Shown: one piece after another, positions 55,402-64,000 of the stretch
Position numbering within the stretch: the stretch's first letter is position 1
Layout: the number at the start of each line of letters is the position of its first letter
DNA from: CAVTND01 sp963735955
GTDB lineage: Bacteria; Pseudomonadota; Gammaproteobacteria; Burkholderiales; Burkholderiaceae_F
DNA length: 64,000 nt
NCBI GenBank assembly: GCA_963735955.1
Contig: CAVTND010000008.1
Coordinates: forward strand, 62,001 to 126,000
Direction of reading: 5' to 3'
Notes under the pieces: generated by a model
The model's input: the letters and a program-made list of their open reading frames with translations, nothing else
What the model was told of the DNA's origin: nothing
Database searches by the model: none
Position numbers and translations under genes: made by a program

Positions 55402-56238
55402 ATGAAGCCAGTTCGCAAGGCGGTGTTTCCGGTGGCCGGCCTCGGCACGCGCTTCCTGCCGGCGACCAAGGCTATGCCCAAGGAAATGCTGCCGATCGTC
55501 GACAAGCCCCTGATCCAGTACGCAGTTGAAGAGGCGGCTGCTGCCGGCATAACGCAGATGATCTTCATCACCGGTCGGCACAAGCGTGCGATCGAGGACC
55601 ACTTCGATCACGCCCCCGAACTGGAAGCCGAGCTCATCGCCAAGGGCAGGCACGAACTCGCGCAGATTGTGCGCAACATCTCGCCGGCGGCCGAAAGTTT
55701 CATCTATATCCGGCAAAGCGAACCGCTCGGACTGGGCCATGCCGTCCTATGTGCCGAGCCAGCAGTGGGTGACGAACCGTTTGCCGTGCTGTTGGCTGAT
55801 GATCTGATCGATGCCGATCAAGCCGCGATCGGACAGCTGGTCGCAGCACGGGCGGACCAGGGTGGTGGCAATGTGGTCGCCGTCGAGGATGTGCCGCGCG
55901 CCGACACCAGCCGCTACGGCATCGTCAGCAGCACGCCGATCAATCAGCGCACGTCGCGGCTGTCGCACATCGTCGAGAAACCGGCGCCGGATGCTGCTCC
56001 CTCGACGCTCGCAGTGCTTGGCCGCTACGTGCTGGAGCCCGAGATCTTCGCGCACCTGAAGCGGATTCCGCGCGGTACCGGCGGTGAGATCCAGCTGACC
56101 GATGCAATTGCACAGATGGTGCCCGCTGGCTGTACGTACGCCTATCGCTACGAAGGACAGCGTTTCGACTGCGGTTCGAAGGCCGGCTTTCTGCAGGCCA
56201 CAGTGCATTACGCGCGCAAGGCCGGCTATCCGCTCTAG
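55402..56238 (+). CDS. galU: UTP-glucose-1-phosphate uridylyltransferase
   Basis: A 278-residue nucleotidyltransferase making UDP-glucose for LPS and exopolysaccharide. The nucleotide loop AGLGTRFLPATKAMPKEML, VDKPLIQYAVEEA, the EPLGLGHAVLCAEPAVGDEP region and VLLADDLID are standard, and the C-terminal FDCGSKAGFLQATVHYA is typical. The ATG at 55402 was chosen over upstream in-frame codons that run antisense to apaH. It faces the polysaccharide operon convergently, 22 bp from the wecA-like stop. Confidence 0.95.
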   Translation: MKPVRKAVFPVAGLGTRFLPATKAMPKEMLPIVDKPLIQYAVEEAAAAGITQMIFITGRHKRAIEDHFDHAPELEAELIAKGRHELAQIVRNISPAAESFIYIRQSEPLGLGHAVLCAEPAVGDEPFAVLLADDLIDADQAAIGQLVAARADQGGGNVVAVEDVPRADTSRYGIVSSTPINQRTSRLSHIVEKPAPDAAPSTLAVLGRYVLEPEIFAHLKRIPRGTGGEIQLTDAIAQMVPAGCTYAYRYEGQRFDCGSKAGFLQATVHYARKAGYPL

Positions 56239-56259
56239 CCGCAGTGATCCATGCGCGGA

Positions 56260-57339
56260 TCAGCCGCCGCGCTCGTAGTCGTCCTCGGCTCCGGCGCGGG
56301 CACGCTGACGATACAGTCGAAACGGCATGAAGAAAGCCACGAAGTAAACGGCGCAGACCGCGAGAAACGACCAGAAGATCCACCAGTCCGGCACGCCGAG
56401 CCGCCACATCGCGGCCCCGATTCCGGCCGAGGCCGCGTTGGCACCCACGAGGATCATCAAGGTTGCGCGCGCTGAATAGCCGCGCCGCATCAGCATGTGA
56501 TGCAGATGGTCGCGGTCCGGCGCCATCGGGCTGCGCCGTCGCGCGAGGCGTCGCACGGTGACCGTGAATACATCCATCAGAACGATGCCGAGCACCCACA
56601 ACATGACGGGCGGTGGTACGGAGTCGCCCGCGCGCTGGGTCAGCGACACCGCAAACCAGGAAATCGCGAAGCCCAGCACCATGCTGCCGGCGTCGCCCAT
56701 GAAGGTCCGGTGCTGACCACGCAGCGGCCAGGGCAGGTTGAAGAACAGAAAGCCGGCGACCGCGCCCGACAGCACGATCAGGATCCTGGCCGCATTCACG
56801 TCGCCGACCGTCCATGCGAAGCCGGTGAAGCAGGCGAGCATGACAAAGGCCAGGCTGCCAGCGAGACCGTCGAGACCGTCGAACATGTTGATCGAATTGA
56901 CAACCGCGAGCGTGGCAAAGACCGTCAGCGGAATCGCCCAGTGACGCGTGTTGATCGGGTTGGTCGTGAAGAGATCTCCGAGGTTCACCAGAAAATTGGC
57001 GCCCCATGAAGTCATGAGGAGTGCGGCCATTACCTGCACCAGTAGTTTCGTGCCGGCCGACACCTCGCCGAGGTCATCGAGCAGTCCGAGCAAGGCGAGC
57101 AGCAGGATTCCAGCGAACAGCGCGCTTAACTGCGCAAACGCCGAAAAATTGAAGATCAGTGCCACCACAAAACCGGTGGTGATTGCGACGCCACCGGTTA
57201 AGGGCACCGCACCCGCATGTCGCTTGCGGCCGCCTGGCTGGTCGACCAGGCCCCAGCGGTGGGCGGGCCGACGCAGAGCGAGAATCAGCAATCCGGTGAC
57301 GAAAGCGGCAATTGCGGCCTGGGCCAGAAGCAGCGACAT
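56260..57339 (-). CDS. wecA: Undecaprenyl-phosphate glycosyl-1-phosphate transferase, WecA/MraY family
   Basis: A 359-residue integral membrane enzyme with about eleven helices that starts polysaccharide chains on undecaprenyl phosphate. Key motifs are RKRHAGAVPLTGGVAI, the aspartates in LLGLLDDLGEVSAGTKLL, NSINMFDGLDGLAGSLAFV, FMGDAGSMVLGF and the HIHH-like RDHLHHMLMRRG. The ATG at 57339 was preferred over 57447. It is the last gene of the operon, seven bases after the glycosyltransferase upstream. The sugar donor (UDP-GlcNAc for WecA) is inferred. Confidence 0.88.
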   Translation of the reverse strand: MSLLLAQAAIAAFVTGLLILALRRPAHRWGLVDQPGGRKRHAGAVPLTGGVAITTGFVVALIFNFSAFAQLSALFAGILLLALLGLLDDLGEVSAGTKLLVQVMAALLMTSWGANFLVNLGDLFTTNPINTRHWAIPLTVFATLAVVNSINMFDGLDGLAGSLAFVMLACFTGFAWTVGDVNAARILIVLSGAVAGFLFFNLPWPLRGQHRTFMGDAGSMVLGFAISWFAVSLTQRAGDSVPPPVMLWVLGIVLMDVFTVTVRRLARRRSPMAPDRDHLHHMLMRRGYSARATLMILVGANAASAGIGAAMWRLGVPDWWIFWSFLAVCAVYFVAFFMPFRLYRQRARAGAEDDYERGG

Positions 57340-57346
57340 GGATGCA

Positions 57347-58507
57347 TTATCCCGCGGTCGAACCGTGCGGCGTCTGAATGCCAAGAATCCGCCGATAGAC
57401 GTCGAGCGTCTGATCGACCATGCGGGGAACGGAGAATTCGGAGGCAACCCGCTCCTGTCCCGCCGATCCCATCGCGGCTCGCAACGCCGGGTCTGCCAGC
57501 AGGCGCCGCAGCGCTGCTACAAGGGCCTGAGGGTCGCGCGGCGGCACCAGCAGCCCGGTCACATCCTGCCGATTGACGTATTCGACACCGTTGCCCAGCA
57601 AGGTGCTCAACACCGGCTTGCCGAAATGCATTGCTTCGAGCTGCACCAGGCCGAAAGCCTCGCTGCGATCGGTCGAAGGCATCGCAAACACATCGCAGAA
57701 CGTGTAGTAAGCGGGCAGCTCTTCGTCCGGAATTCGGCCCGTAAAGATGACGCGATCCGCAACGCCGGCGCGGACCGCACTTTGCTTCAGCGCATCCGTT
57801 AACGGGCCGGTGCCACCGATCCAGAGCAGCGCATCGACCTCACGCATGGCAGCGATCAGCACCTCGAAGCCCTTGTACCAGACGTGTCGGCCGACCGTGA
57901 AAATCGCCGGCCGGCCGCGGGCCAGCGCGCGCAAGGCGCCGAGGCGCGACTCGGCTGCTGGCGACCAGGCGAATCGCGCCGCTTCAAAACCATAGGGGAT
58001 TACGGCGCGGACCTGGCCAGGCTTGCCTTCGTGTGGAATCTGCTCCGAGGTCGAGAAGTGCTGCGGCGTGGCAGCGACCAGAGCGTCGGCAGCGCGCGCA
58101 AAGCGCGTTACCAGTGGCTGATAGAGAAACAGCGCCGCTTTCTGGCGCACGATGTCGCTGTGCCAGCTGATAACGCGACGTACCGATTCGGGCAGCAGGT
58201 TCGCCGTCAACAGGCCGAGCGGATCTGGAAAATGGAGGTGAACAATGTCAAAGCGGTGCTCCCTGTGCAGCGCGCGCGCGAGCTGTGGCAGGGTCGGCGA
58301 CAGTGCGAGGCTGAATGCAGTGCCCCAGCAGGCAGCGCGCACCGTCAGATAGCCGTAATCCGCGTGTCGGTCCGAGCGCGGTGAATCGTTCGAGACCAGG
58401 TTGATCGGCTCGACTTCGCCGCTTGCCGCGAGGCCGCCTGCAAGCGATCGAACATGTCGCTCAATGCCGCCGAGCGTGTCGAACTTGCCGAGATGCAGGA
58501 CTTTCAC
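57347..58507 (-). CDS. Glycosyltransferase, GT4-like
   Basis: A 386-residue GT-B glycosyltransferase. The N-terminal acceptor domain starts VKVLHLGKFDTLGGIERHVR (Gly-Gly-Xaa-Glu motif) and the C-terminal nucleotide-sugar domain has FTVGRHVWYKGFEVLIAAMR, MPSTDRSEAFGLVQLEAM (the EX7E region) and GNGVEYVNRQDVTGLLVPPR. The start is a GTG at 58507 that overlaps the previous stop as GTGA, so translation is coupled. The sugar transferred is unknown. Confidence 0.88.
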   Translation of the reverse strand: MKVLHLGKFDTLGGIERHVRSLAGGLAASGEVEPINLVSNDSPRSDRHADYGYLTVRAACWGTAFSLALSPTLPQLARALHREHRFDIVHLHFPDPLGLLTANLLPESVRRVISWHSDIVRQKAALFLYQPLVTRFARAADALVAATPQHFSTSEQIPHEGKPGQVRAVIPYGFEAARFAWSPAAESRLGALRALARGRPAIFTVGRHVWYKGFEVLIAAMREVDALLWIGGTGPLTDALKQSAVRAGVADRVIFTGRIPDEELPAYYTFCDVFAMPSTDRSEAFGLVQLEAMHFGKPVLSTLLGNGVEYVNRQDVTGLLVPPRDPQALVAALRRLLADPALRAAMGSAGQERVASEFSVPRMVDQTLDVYRRILGIQTPHGSTAG

Positions 58508-59643
58508 GAGCTGGCAAGGACCTGCCGGTAGATCTTCAAAGTTTCTCGCGCACAGCGTTGCCATGAAAATTGGGAGGCCTGGTCCAAGCAGGCCTCGGCC
58601 CGCTCCGACCAGTAGATCGGATCTTCGCAGAGGCGAAGCAGGGCGCCCCTTAACGAAGCGCTGTCGTCCGGTTCGATCTGTATGCCGGCGTCGCCGACGA
58701 CTTCTGGCAGAGTCGATCGATTGGAAACGATGACAGGAGTTCCGCTGGCCATGGCTTCCAGCGGTGGCAATCCAAAACCCTCGTAAAGGGAAGGGTAGAC
58801 CAAGACGGTGGCACTGGCATACAGCGCGGCAAGTTCGTCATCGGTCGTGAATCCCAGCGGGCGCACCTGCCCGGACGCTACCAGCGTCTGAATCAGCGAA
58901 TCCAGGGAGGACGTGAGCCAACCTTTCATGCCGACCAGGACGAGGGGAATGCGTGCGCGAAACTCCGTCGGCATGCCCGCATAGGTGCGGATCACCAGCT
59001 CCAGGTTCTTGCGTGGCTCCAGTGTTCCGACGCAAAGGATGAACTCCCTGAACGACAGGCCACACTCTCTGAGTGCCGGCGCGCACTCTAGTTCCGTACG
59101 TGGCCGGAAGATGGCCCGCGCTGCCAGCGGAATCGCAGTGATTCGATCGGGAGCGACGCCGAATTCACGGATGATCTCGTCCCGGGTAAACGAAGCGTCT
59201 GTTATGACGTGATTCGCCCGGCTCAGCGATCGCGGAAACAGGCGATTCATGATCTCAACCCGTTCGGCGGGGTGAGTCTCCGGATACCGGATCCAGGACA
59301 GGTCGTGCGCGGTGATGACGGTTGGACCGTGGAACGCATGGGACAGGAAATTGGGCTCGTGATAGAGCTGAATGCCGCGCTCACGGGCGCCCTGTGAAAA
59401 TTTGTGTTGCTCGAGCGCACGGCTGAGCACGTACGGATGAGGAACCACCCGCTTGATGAATGCCTTGATCTTCGTGATATTCCAGACTGGTTCAGTGCGA
59501 ACCTCACGGCTCCACGCGAATGAATAGAACAACCATAGATCGACTTCGCCGGATGCGATCAGCGCTTCGGCCAGGCTCTTTGCATACTGCCCGATACCGG
59601 TCAGAGGCGACAGCAGCGCCGTAGTGTTGAGCCCGACAATCAT
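58504..59643 (-). CDS. Glycosyltransferase, GT4 (mannosyltransferase-like)
   Basis: A 379-residue GT-B enzyme beginning MIVGLNTTALLSPLTGIGQY, with YHEPNFLSHAFHGPTVITAH in the acceptor domain. The donor domain has ILCVGTLEPRKNLELVIRTY and YPSLYEGFGLPPLEAMASGT, where the EX7E glutamates lie. The pattern resembles mannosyltransferases of the WbdB/MtfA-like group. Two starts are possible: 59643 and 59664 (MSGSSES, overlapping the upstream stop). It overlaps the following gene by four bases. Confidence 0.88.
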   Translation of the reverse strand: MIVGLNTTALLSPLTGIGQYAKSLAEALIASGEVDLWLFYSFAWSREVRTEPVWNITKIKAFIKRVVPHPYVLSRALEQHKFSQGARERGIQLYHEPNFLSHAFHGPTVITAHDLSWIRYPETHPAERVEIMNRLFPRSLSRANHVITDASFTRDEIIREFGVAPDRITAIPLAARAIFRPRTELECAPALRECGLSFREFILCVGTLEPRKNLELVIRTYAGMPTEFRARIPLVLVGMKGWLTSSLDSLIQTLVASGQVRPLGFTTDDELAALYASATVLVYPSLYEGFGLPPLEAMASGTPVIVSNRSTLPEVVGDAGIQIEPDDSASLRGALLRLCEDPIYWSERAEACLDQASQFSWQRCARETLKIYRQVLASS

Positions 59644-59650
59644 GGATTCG

Positions 59651-60904
59651 CTACTTCCGCTCATTCGCTGCCGCACCGAGTGCCTGGTTGAAGACCTCGC
59701 AGTATCCGAGCGCGGTCCGTTCCCAGGTGTGTTCTTGCAATGCCAGTTCCGACGACCTGGCCTGCGCCGCCGCCAGCTCCGGATGTTCGAGAATCCACTG
59801 AATCTGCGCGGCCAGGTCCGCGGGTTTCCTCGGATCGAATACCCGCGCCGTCACGCCCTGCACCGTCATGTGCTCCATGAACGGAGGGATGTTCGACATC
59901 GCCACCGGGATTCCGCGCGACCATGCATCGAGCCCTGGACCATTGCCCGCCTCGTACAGGGAGCAGCTCAGGACCGCCGTCGCACAGGTGATGAGCGCGT
60001 CGATTTCCTCATTGCTGACATAGCCGAGGCCGATGACGTCGGCGGGTGAGGCGCCGCGTTCCACCCCGATGGCTGTCGCGCGGCCGCTCACATGGGATCC
60101 AAGCGTGGGCCCGGTCAGCACGAGCGGGATTGCATGGCCCTGCTCGCGCAGCTCGGCCACTGCGGCGATCGCGGTCGAGATGTTCTTGTGGCTCGCCGGA
60201 TTGCACGGATACAGGAGGTACTTCGACGGCACACCGAGTGCGGCCACACGGCGCTCCGCCTGGATACGTTCGACCGAGGTCGCGTGACTCGGCGCCGCAA
60301 GACGCACGACAGTAGGCGAGTGGCGATGACGCGGATAGAAGCGAACGAGTTCTTCCGACATGAACTGCGTTGATACGACCGGCCATGCCCGATCGAGCCA
60401 GCGTTGCATCTGTCCGTCGAGCGTCAACTGGTCTTCGGCATGGTAGGTCACTCCGCCAAAGAAATACTTGAAGTTGAAGTCATGGAAGGTGCCTACCAGC
60501 GGAACGTCGACTTCGGGCGGTTCAAGCAGATACGGCCACGGGAAGTAGATCAGGTCGAAACCGGGCGCAGTGACTTCCACTTCTCGGGTGACGTTGCCCG
60601 AGACCGCCAGGGGCAATCGGGCGGCCATGCGAGGAAGGCCTCTTCGAAACCTTCTTAGCACGGCGCTTCCTCCCGGAAAGCCGAGCGGATCGCGACTCTG
60701 GTAGCGAAGCGCCTGCAGGGCCTCTGTTTTGATACCAGCGCCGCGCAACTCACCCGCCAGGCCTTCGCGCTCGATCGACGCCGCGTTGCCCAGATACTCG
60801 ATCTCGACGTCGGAACGAACGCGTCGGAGGGCGGGAAGCAGCGCGCGCACGACGCGACTGCCGCCGCCAGGATTGCCGACGTGATCGACGACCAGGATCC
60901 TCAT
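59651..60904 (-). CDS. Glycosyltransferase, GT4-like
   Basis: A 417-residue GT-B enzyme. The start MRILVVDHVGNPGGGSRVVR carries the Gly-rich N-terminal loop. TFHDFNFKYFFGGVTYHAED lies mid-way and the donor domain has YLLYPCNPASHKNISTAIAA and LYEAGNGPGLDAWSRGIPVA. The EX7E motif is altered (EAGNGPGLDA in place of EGFGLPxLEA), with Asp at the second glutamate. The ATG at 60904 overlaps the methyltransferase stop by four bases (ATGA). Confidence 0.85.
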   Translation of the reverse strand: MRILVVDHVGNPGGGSRVVRALLPALRRVRSDVEIEYLGNAASIEREGLAGELRGAGIKTEALQALRYQSRDPLGFPGGSAVLRRFRRGLPRMAARLPLAVSGNVTREVEVTAPGFDLIYFPWPYLLEPPEVDVPLVGTFHDFNFKYFFGGVTYHAEDQLTLDGQMQRWLDRAWPVVSTQFMSEELVRFYPRHRHSPTVVRLAAPSHATSVERIQAERRVAALGVPSKYLLYPCNPASHKNISTAIAAVAELREQGHAIPLVLTGPTLGSHVSGRATAIGVERGASPADVIGLGYVSNEEIDALITCATAVLSCSLYEAGNGPGLDAWSRGIPVAMSNIPPFMEHMTVQGVTARVFDPRKPADLAAQIQWILEHPELAAAQARSSELALQEHTWERTALGYCEVFNQALGAAANERK

Positions 60905-61848
60905 CGTTTCTCGAACCTCATCGCTGCCACGCCGATTCCGGGAAGATCGCCGATGCGGCCGAATTCCCTGAATGATCGCGCAGTGAACCAGGCATCGCGC
61001 CAATGTGGCGGCAGCCATCGAGACGTTTTTTCAGCGCGGTTCCTGACGAAGTTCCCAGCCCGTGTTTCGCCGAAGTAGCGTGCTTCGGCCGGTTTGCCCG
61101 CAACCGCGCAGAGGCGCTCAAGGCCGACCTCATCGTAAAAGCGCTGTCCGAACACGAACCCTTGCTCGTCCTGCTCCAGGAGGCCGTATTCGTTGTAGTC
61201 GATGAACTCCTCATATTCCTGCCGTGCACAGGGGACCGTGACAACGAGGCAGCCACCCCGGGCGGTACGCGTCCAGAGTTGAGCAAATGCCGCCTCATCT
61301 TCGCCGGACGGAATGTGTTCCAGGACCGAGAGCGAGGTCACGATGTCGTACTGGCCGTCGGCGGCGTCGAGACCTGCCGCATTCGCGTTCCGGAACGAGA
61401 TCTTCTCCTCGATGCCAAGCGACCTGGCCAGTTCGACACTTCGGCGGAGGTCGGCCGCGTCCGGATTCACCATGCTGAGCCCGTCCGCAATTCCTTCAGT
61501 CACGAGTAGAAACGGCAGTAACCGTGGAGATGAAAGGTCGAGCGCTCGTCGTGCACGCCGGTCGCGAAGCCATCGCCAGCAGAACGCGAACTCGAAGTGT
61601 CGAACCGTATCGAATGGGTCGAAGAGAAAAGGGTAGGCCTCGCTCAGCGAGATCCTGCCAGATGCGAGGCGACGACATCCGGCGGCCGCGATCTGCCACC
61701 GCACTCCGAGGCCATGGCCACCGAACATCGACGCGGCCAGGAACCAGGGCCAATACAGCACCGCATTTTTCCGACGATGCTGACGGACCTGCCCCGGTAG
61801 TGGGAGGGGTCCAGCGGGACGTGGAATATGTACCTGTACCTTGAGCAC
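60901..61848 (-). CDS. Class I SAM-dependent methyltransferase
   Basis: A protein of about 315 residues. An N-terminal region of about 100 residues precedes a Rossmann methyltransferase domain with ADGLSMVNPDAADLRRSVEL and ISFRNANAAGLDAADGQYDI followed by VTSLSVLEHIPSGEDEAAFA. The usual Gly-rich motif I (DxGxGxG) is hard to see: the strand before it reads RRALDLSSPRLLPFLLVTEG. So SAM binding is less certain than the fold. GTG at 61848 begins one base before the flippase stop. In this operon it would modify a sugar or the chain end. Confidence 0.7.
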   Translation of the reverse strand: MLKVQVHIPRPAGPLPLPGQVRQHRRKNAVLYWPWFLAASMFGGHGLGVRWQIAAAGCRRLASGRISLSEAYPFLFDPFDTVRHFEFAFCWRWLRDRRARRALDLSSPRLLPFLLVTEGIADGLSMVNPDAADLRRSVELARSLGIEEKISFRNANAAGLDAADGQYDIVTSLSVLEHIPSGEDEAAFAQLWTRTARGGCLVVTVPCARQEYEEFIDYNEYGLLEQDEQGFVFGQRFYDEVGLERLCAVAGKPAEARYFGETRAGNFVRNRAEKTSRWLPPHWRDAWFTARSFREFGRIGDLPGIGVAAMRFEKR

Positions 61849-61849
61849 T

Positions 61850-63211
61850 TCAGGCTTCGAGCAGCTTGCTGCGCAATCGACAGCTGCTGTAGGCGAGTGG
61901 AACGACAGTCGACGCGGCCATCGCCCCGAACACCGCGATGACTCCCCATTGCGGCGCAAACACCAGGACGCCCGGGAGCACGATCAAGGCAGTGAGCATG
62001 ACCATGGCAACCTGACGTCCGGTGTCGTCGAGGCCGATCAGCACATCGCTGATGGCGGAACTTGCCGTGGCCGTCAGCATGCATGCGGCGACGACAGCCC
62101 AGCCTGCGACACCCAGCGGTGGGTCCAGCGGCTGCCGGGTCCAGGTGCGAACCAGCCAGTCTCCGATGACCAGCAAGGGCAGCGCCAGTATCGCGGAAAT
62201 GCTGATGCGTACGAGGACCGTGTGCATGGTCGCCTGGCGCGCCCACGCACGGTCCCTGCTTTCGTAGGCTTCTCGCACGGCCGGCGCGAGCGCGATCGAA
62301 ATGCCGGAACCGATGGAAAACAGGAAGACATAGAGCTTCATCACAACGCTGTAATCGGTCACCGTCGCAAGGCCGGCCGAGCGCGCAAGTATCACCACAA
62401 CGGCCTGGTTGACAGCGAGCGCACCGACCTGGAACGCGAGCACCGGACCGCTAGAACGCGCCAGCTTCGCCAGCGCGGTCCAGCGGAAGTTGGTGATCGC
62501 CAGAATGCGTTGCCCGGCGAGTTGGCGTCCAAGATCGCGCCACAGCAGGATGGCGACGGGCAGCGGTCCAACCGAGCCGAGAAAGATCACCCATCCAAGC
62601 GACAGTTCGGCCCTGATTGCAGCCAACAATCCAATCAGGCTCAGAGCGACCGCGATCAGCTGCAACCAATTGACGCGATGGGTCTGCTGAAGTGCCACCA
62701 GCGCGGACGCTGCGATCGACAATGGCAGACCCAGGATGAACAGCGCGGCGGTCGCGATGAACGCCTCAGGCGCCTTGCCTGCCGCACTTGCGGGCAGCGC
62801 GAGAGCGGCTTGCCACGGGACCTGAGTTGCCGCGAAGGCAGCGCCGATCGCCATCACGAGGGCAACTGCCGTCAGTCCGACGAATCCGGTGAACGCGAGG
62901 CTCGGGACGTCCTCATGCAAGCCGCGTCCAACGGCTTCCGAAATCGCGTTTTGCAGGGCGCGCGTGATGCCAAGGTCGCCGAGCGCGAACCAGGCGACGA
63001 CCGAGGTCATCACCATCCACAGGCCGTAGTCGTCCTTGCCGAGATAGCTCAGGGCAAGCGGGACCGAAACCAGCCCGAGGGCGCCCGAAAGAATGCGAAC
63101 AACGATGGAACTGAAGCCGGCATGAATCAGCCGGCGATTGCGCAGCTGGCGTCTGCTGGTTCCGTCGAGCGAAGAGCCTCGATCGCTCACGCTAGGAGCG
63201 CTTGCCGGCAC
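61850..63211 (-). CDS. Polysaccharide flippase (Wzx/MOP superfamily)
   Basis: A 453-residue membrane protein with about twelve to fourteen helices. The N-terminal RNRRLIHAGFSSIVVRILSG and LGLVSVPLALSYLGKDDYGL, then WMVMTSVVAWFALGDLGITR, are typical of Wzx/RfbX oligosaccharide flippases, which move lipid-linked repeat units across the inner membrane. It starts at a GTG inside the end of rfaE2 (20-bp overlap). No wzy polymerase is recognised in the window; it may lie beyond the edge. Confidence 0.85.
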   Translation of the reverse strand: MPASAPSVSDRGSSLDGTSRRQLRNRRLIHAGFSSIVVRILSGALGLVSVPLALSYLGKDDYGLWMVMTSVVAWFALGDLGITRALQNAISEAVGRGLHEDVPSLAFTGFVGLTAVALVMAIGAAFAATQVPWQAALALPASAAGKAPEAFIATAALFILGLPLSIAASALVALQQTHRVNWLQLIAVALSLIGLLAAIRAELSLGWVIFLGSVGPLPVAILLWRDLGRQLAGQRILAITNFRWTALAKLARSSGPVLAFQVGALAVNQAVVVILARSAGLATVTDYSVVMKLYVFLFSIGSGISIALAPAVREAYESRDRAWARQATMHTVLVRISISAILALPLLVIGDWLVRTWTRQPLDPPLGVAGWAVVAACMLTATASSAISDVLIGLDDTGRQVAMVMLTALIVLPGVLVFAPQWGVIAVFGAMAASTVVPLAYSSCRLRSKLLEA

Positions 63212-63689
63212 GTACCCGCGCCAGAAAGTCGGAAGTGGATCGTCCGGAGACGAAAGGAAGCGTCAATGCCTGCCCGCCCAGGCTTCGGACCAGGGCGGCT
63301 TCGGGAATCCGGTTCATGTCGTAATCGCCTCCCTTTACATAAATGTCCGGGCGGACGATCTCGATCACACGCAAGGGCATCAGTTCGGAGAACAGCGCGA
63401 CCAGAGTCACGCTCTCGAGCGCTGCCAGCATCGCCGCGCGATCTGATTCCCCGTTGATCGGGCGATCCTCACCCTTGCCCAGCATCCGTACCGACGCATC
63501 GCTGTTGAGCGCGACAAGGAGCGAAGCGCCGAGCGAGCGAGCCTGCATCAGATAGGTGACGTGCCCACGGTGCAGGATGTCGAACACACCGTTGGTCATC
63601 ACCAGCGGCCGGGCCAGTGCAGAGGCGCGCCTGGCGAGTTCTGCGTGCGGGACGATCTTGTGCTCGAAGCACGGGTCGGGAAGTGTCAC
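63192..63689 (-). CDS. rfaE2: D-glycero-beta-D-manno-heptose 1-phosphate adenylyltransferase
   Basis: A 165-residue cytidylyltransferase-fold protein equal to the C-terminal domain of HldE; it makes ADP-heptose for the LPS inner core. The nucleotide motif HRGHV sits in VMTNGVFDILHRGHVTYLMQ, and the second signature is VKGGDYDMNRIPE with the GRSTSDFLARVR ending (ISTT-like region). The kinase half (HldA) is not adjacent. The start is a GTG at 63689, two bases after the gmhB stop. Confidence 0.92.
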   Translation of the reverse strand: MTLPDPCFEHKIVPHAELARRASALARPLVMTNGVFDILHRGHVTYLMQARSLGASLLVALNSDASVRMLGKGEDRPINGESDRAAMLAALESVTLVALFSELMPLRVIEIVRPDIYVKGGDYDMNRIPEAALVRSLGGQALTLPFVSGRSTSDFLARVRAGKRS

Positions 63690-63691
63690 TT

Positions 63692-64000
63692 CTATGCCTT
63701 CGCCCTTGCGACGCTCGATAGCCTGGGAGCTTCGCTGCGCACGGCAGTCAGCAGATCGCGATACCGCGCCGTTGCGAGATCCGGCGCTGCCGTAGCCGGT
63801 GGCAAAGACCTTCCGTCTGTACCAAGCAGGAAGCGCTGGGCGATACTGGCCGCCCGCGCTGACTCGAGATCGGTGATCTTGTCACCGAACAGGACAGAGG
63901 CGCCCAGATCGAGCCCAAGGTCGCGTGCGGCGGCAAGCAGCATCCCAGGGGCCGGCTTGCGGCAATCACATACGACTCGATACTTGTCGTGTGCCGCCAT
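63692..64000 (-). CDS. gmhB: D-glycero-D-manno-heptose 1,7-bisphosphate phosphatase, C-terminal part
   Basis: The C-terminal 102 residues of a HAD-family phosphatase; the gene continues beyond the window end. Recognisable are the zinc-cysteine tail CDCRKPAPGMLLAAARDLGL and the HAD motif III/IV region SVLFGDKITDLESARAASI. It converts heptose 1,7-bisphosphate to the 1-phosphate used by the next gene, rfaE2, so the two steps are consecutive. The nucleophile DxD motif is outside the window. Confidence 0.82.
   Translation of the reverse strand: MAAHDKYRVVCDCRKPAPGMLLAAARDLGLDLGASVLFGDKITDLESARAASIAQRFLLGTDGRSLPPATAAPDLATARYRDLLTAVRSEAPRLSSVARAKA

Noticed and set aside
61841..63457. Long plus-strand open frame of 538 codons
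   Set aside because: It is antisense to the flippase and methyltransferase genes, is rich in Arg/Gln/Asp and has no domain; a shadow of high GC content.

Overview
The window is GC-rich, gene-dense chromosomal DNA from a motile Gram-negative bacterium, most likely a betaproteobacterium of the Burkholderiales type. The evidence is the flhDC/fliA/flgM flagellar control set, an AapJQMP/BztABCD-type amino-acid transporter, homodimeric aceE, the block yqgE-ruvX-pyrR-pyrB-pyrC'-plsC, an LPS heptose pathway (gmhB, rfaE2) and a cyanide-insensitive-type bd oxidase. No rRNA, tRNA, CRISPR array or intact insertion sequence was seen.

Layout. 0-3.5 kb: catabolic enzymes (SDR tail, amidase, FAD oxidoreductase, hotdog thioesterase). 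3.9-8.2 kb: Atm1-type ABC exporter and cytochrome bd oxidase. 8.4-12.8 kb: polar amino-acid ABC transporter, with two strong hairpins between the binding-protein gene and the permease genes. 12.8-18.5 kb: cardiolipin synthase, a tiny lipoprotein, a membrane spermidine-synthase-like protein, a di-haem oxidoreductase. 18.5-28.4 kb: aceE facing away from pyrC, then denD, a ThDP enzyme broken by many frameshifts, an aldo/keto reductase and small envelope proteins. 28.4-35.1 kb: flagellar regulation (cheY, two YcgR/PilZ proteins, flhDC, fliT, fliA, flgN, flgM), with a good sigma-28 promoter before flgM.

35.2-49.4 kb is a signalling island. It holds a multi-PAS HisKA_2 kinase followed by an ANTAR (RNA-binding antiterminator) response regulator, a membrane zinc-ribbon protein, a PAS-type histidine kinase, a large hybrid kinase (sensor-HAMP-GAF-PAS-PAS-HK-REC-REC-HPt) and a REC-PAS-GGDEF-EAL protein. 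Directly after it lies what reads as the N-terminal stub of a DNA photolyase gene, which suggests a rearrangement boundary. 49.6-54.5 kb: yqgE, ruvX and a pyrimidine cluster whose dihydroorotase-like PyrC' lacks the metal-binding HxH; the catalytic dihydroorotase is the separate pyrC at 21.3 kb. 54.5-64 kb: apaH, galU, then a tightly overlapping minus-strand polysaccharide/LPS operon (gmhB, rfaE2, flippase, methyltransferase, three glycosyltransferases, WecA-like transferase).

Many conserved genes carry apparent single-base frameshifts (cls, pyrC, the ThDP enzyme, the aldo/keto reductase, flhC, flhD, the PAS kinase, the hybrid kinase). Most are explained by one extra base. Because pyrC and flhDC are among them, sequencing or assembly error is the simplest explanation, and I describe these genes as reconstructed across the shifts.
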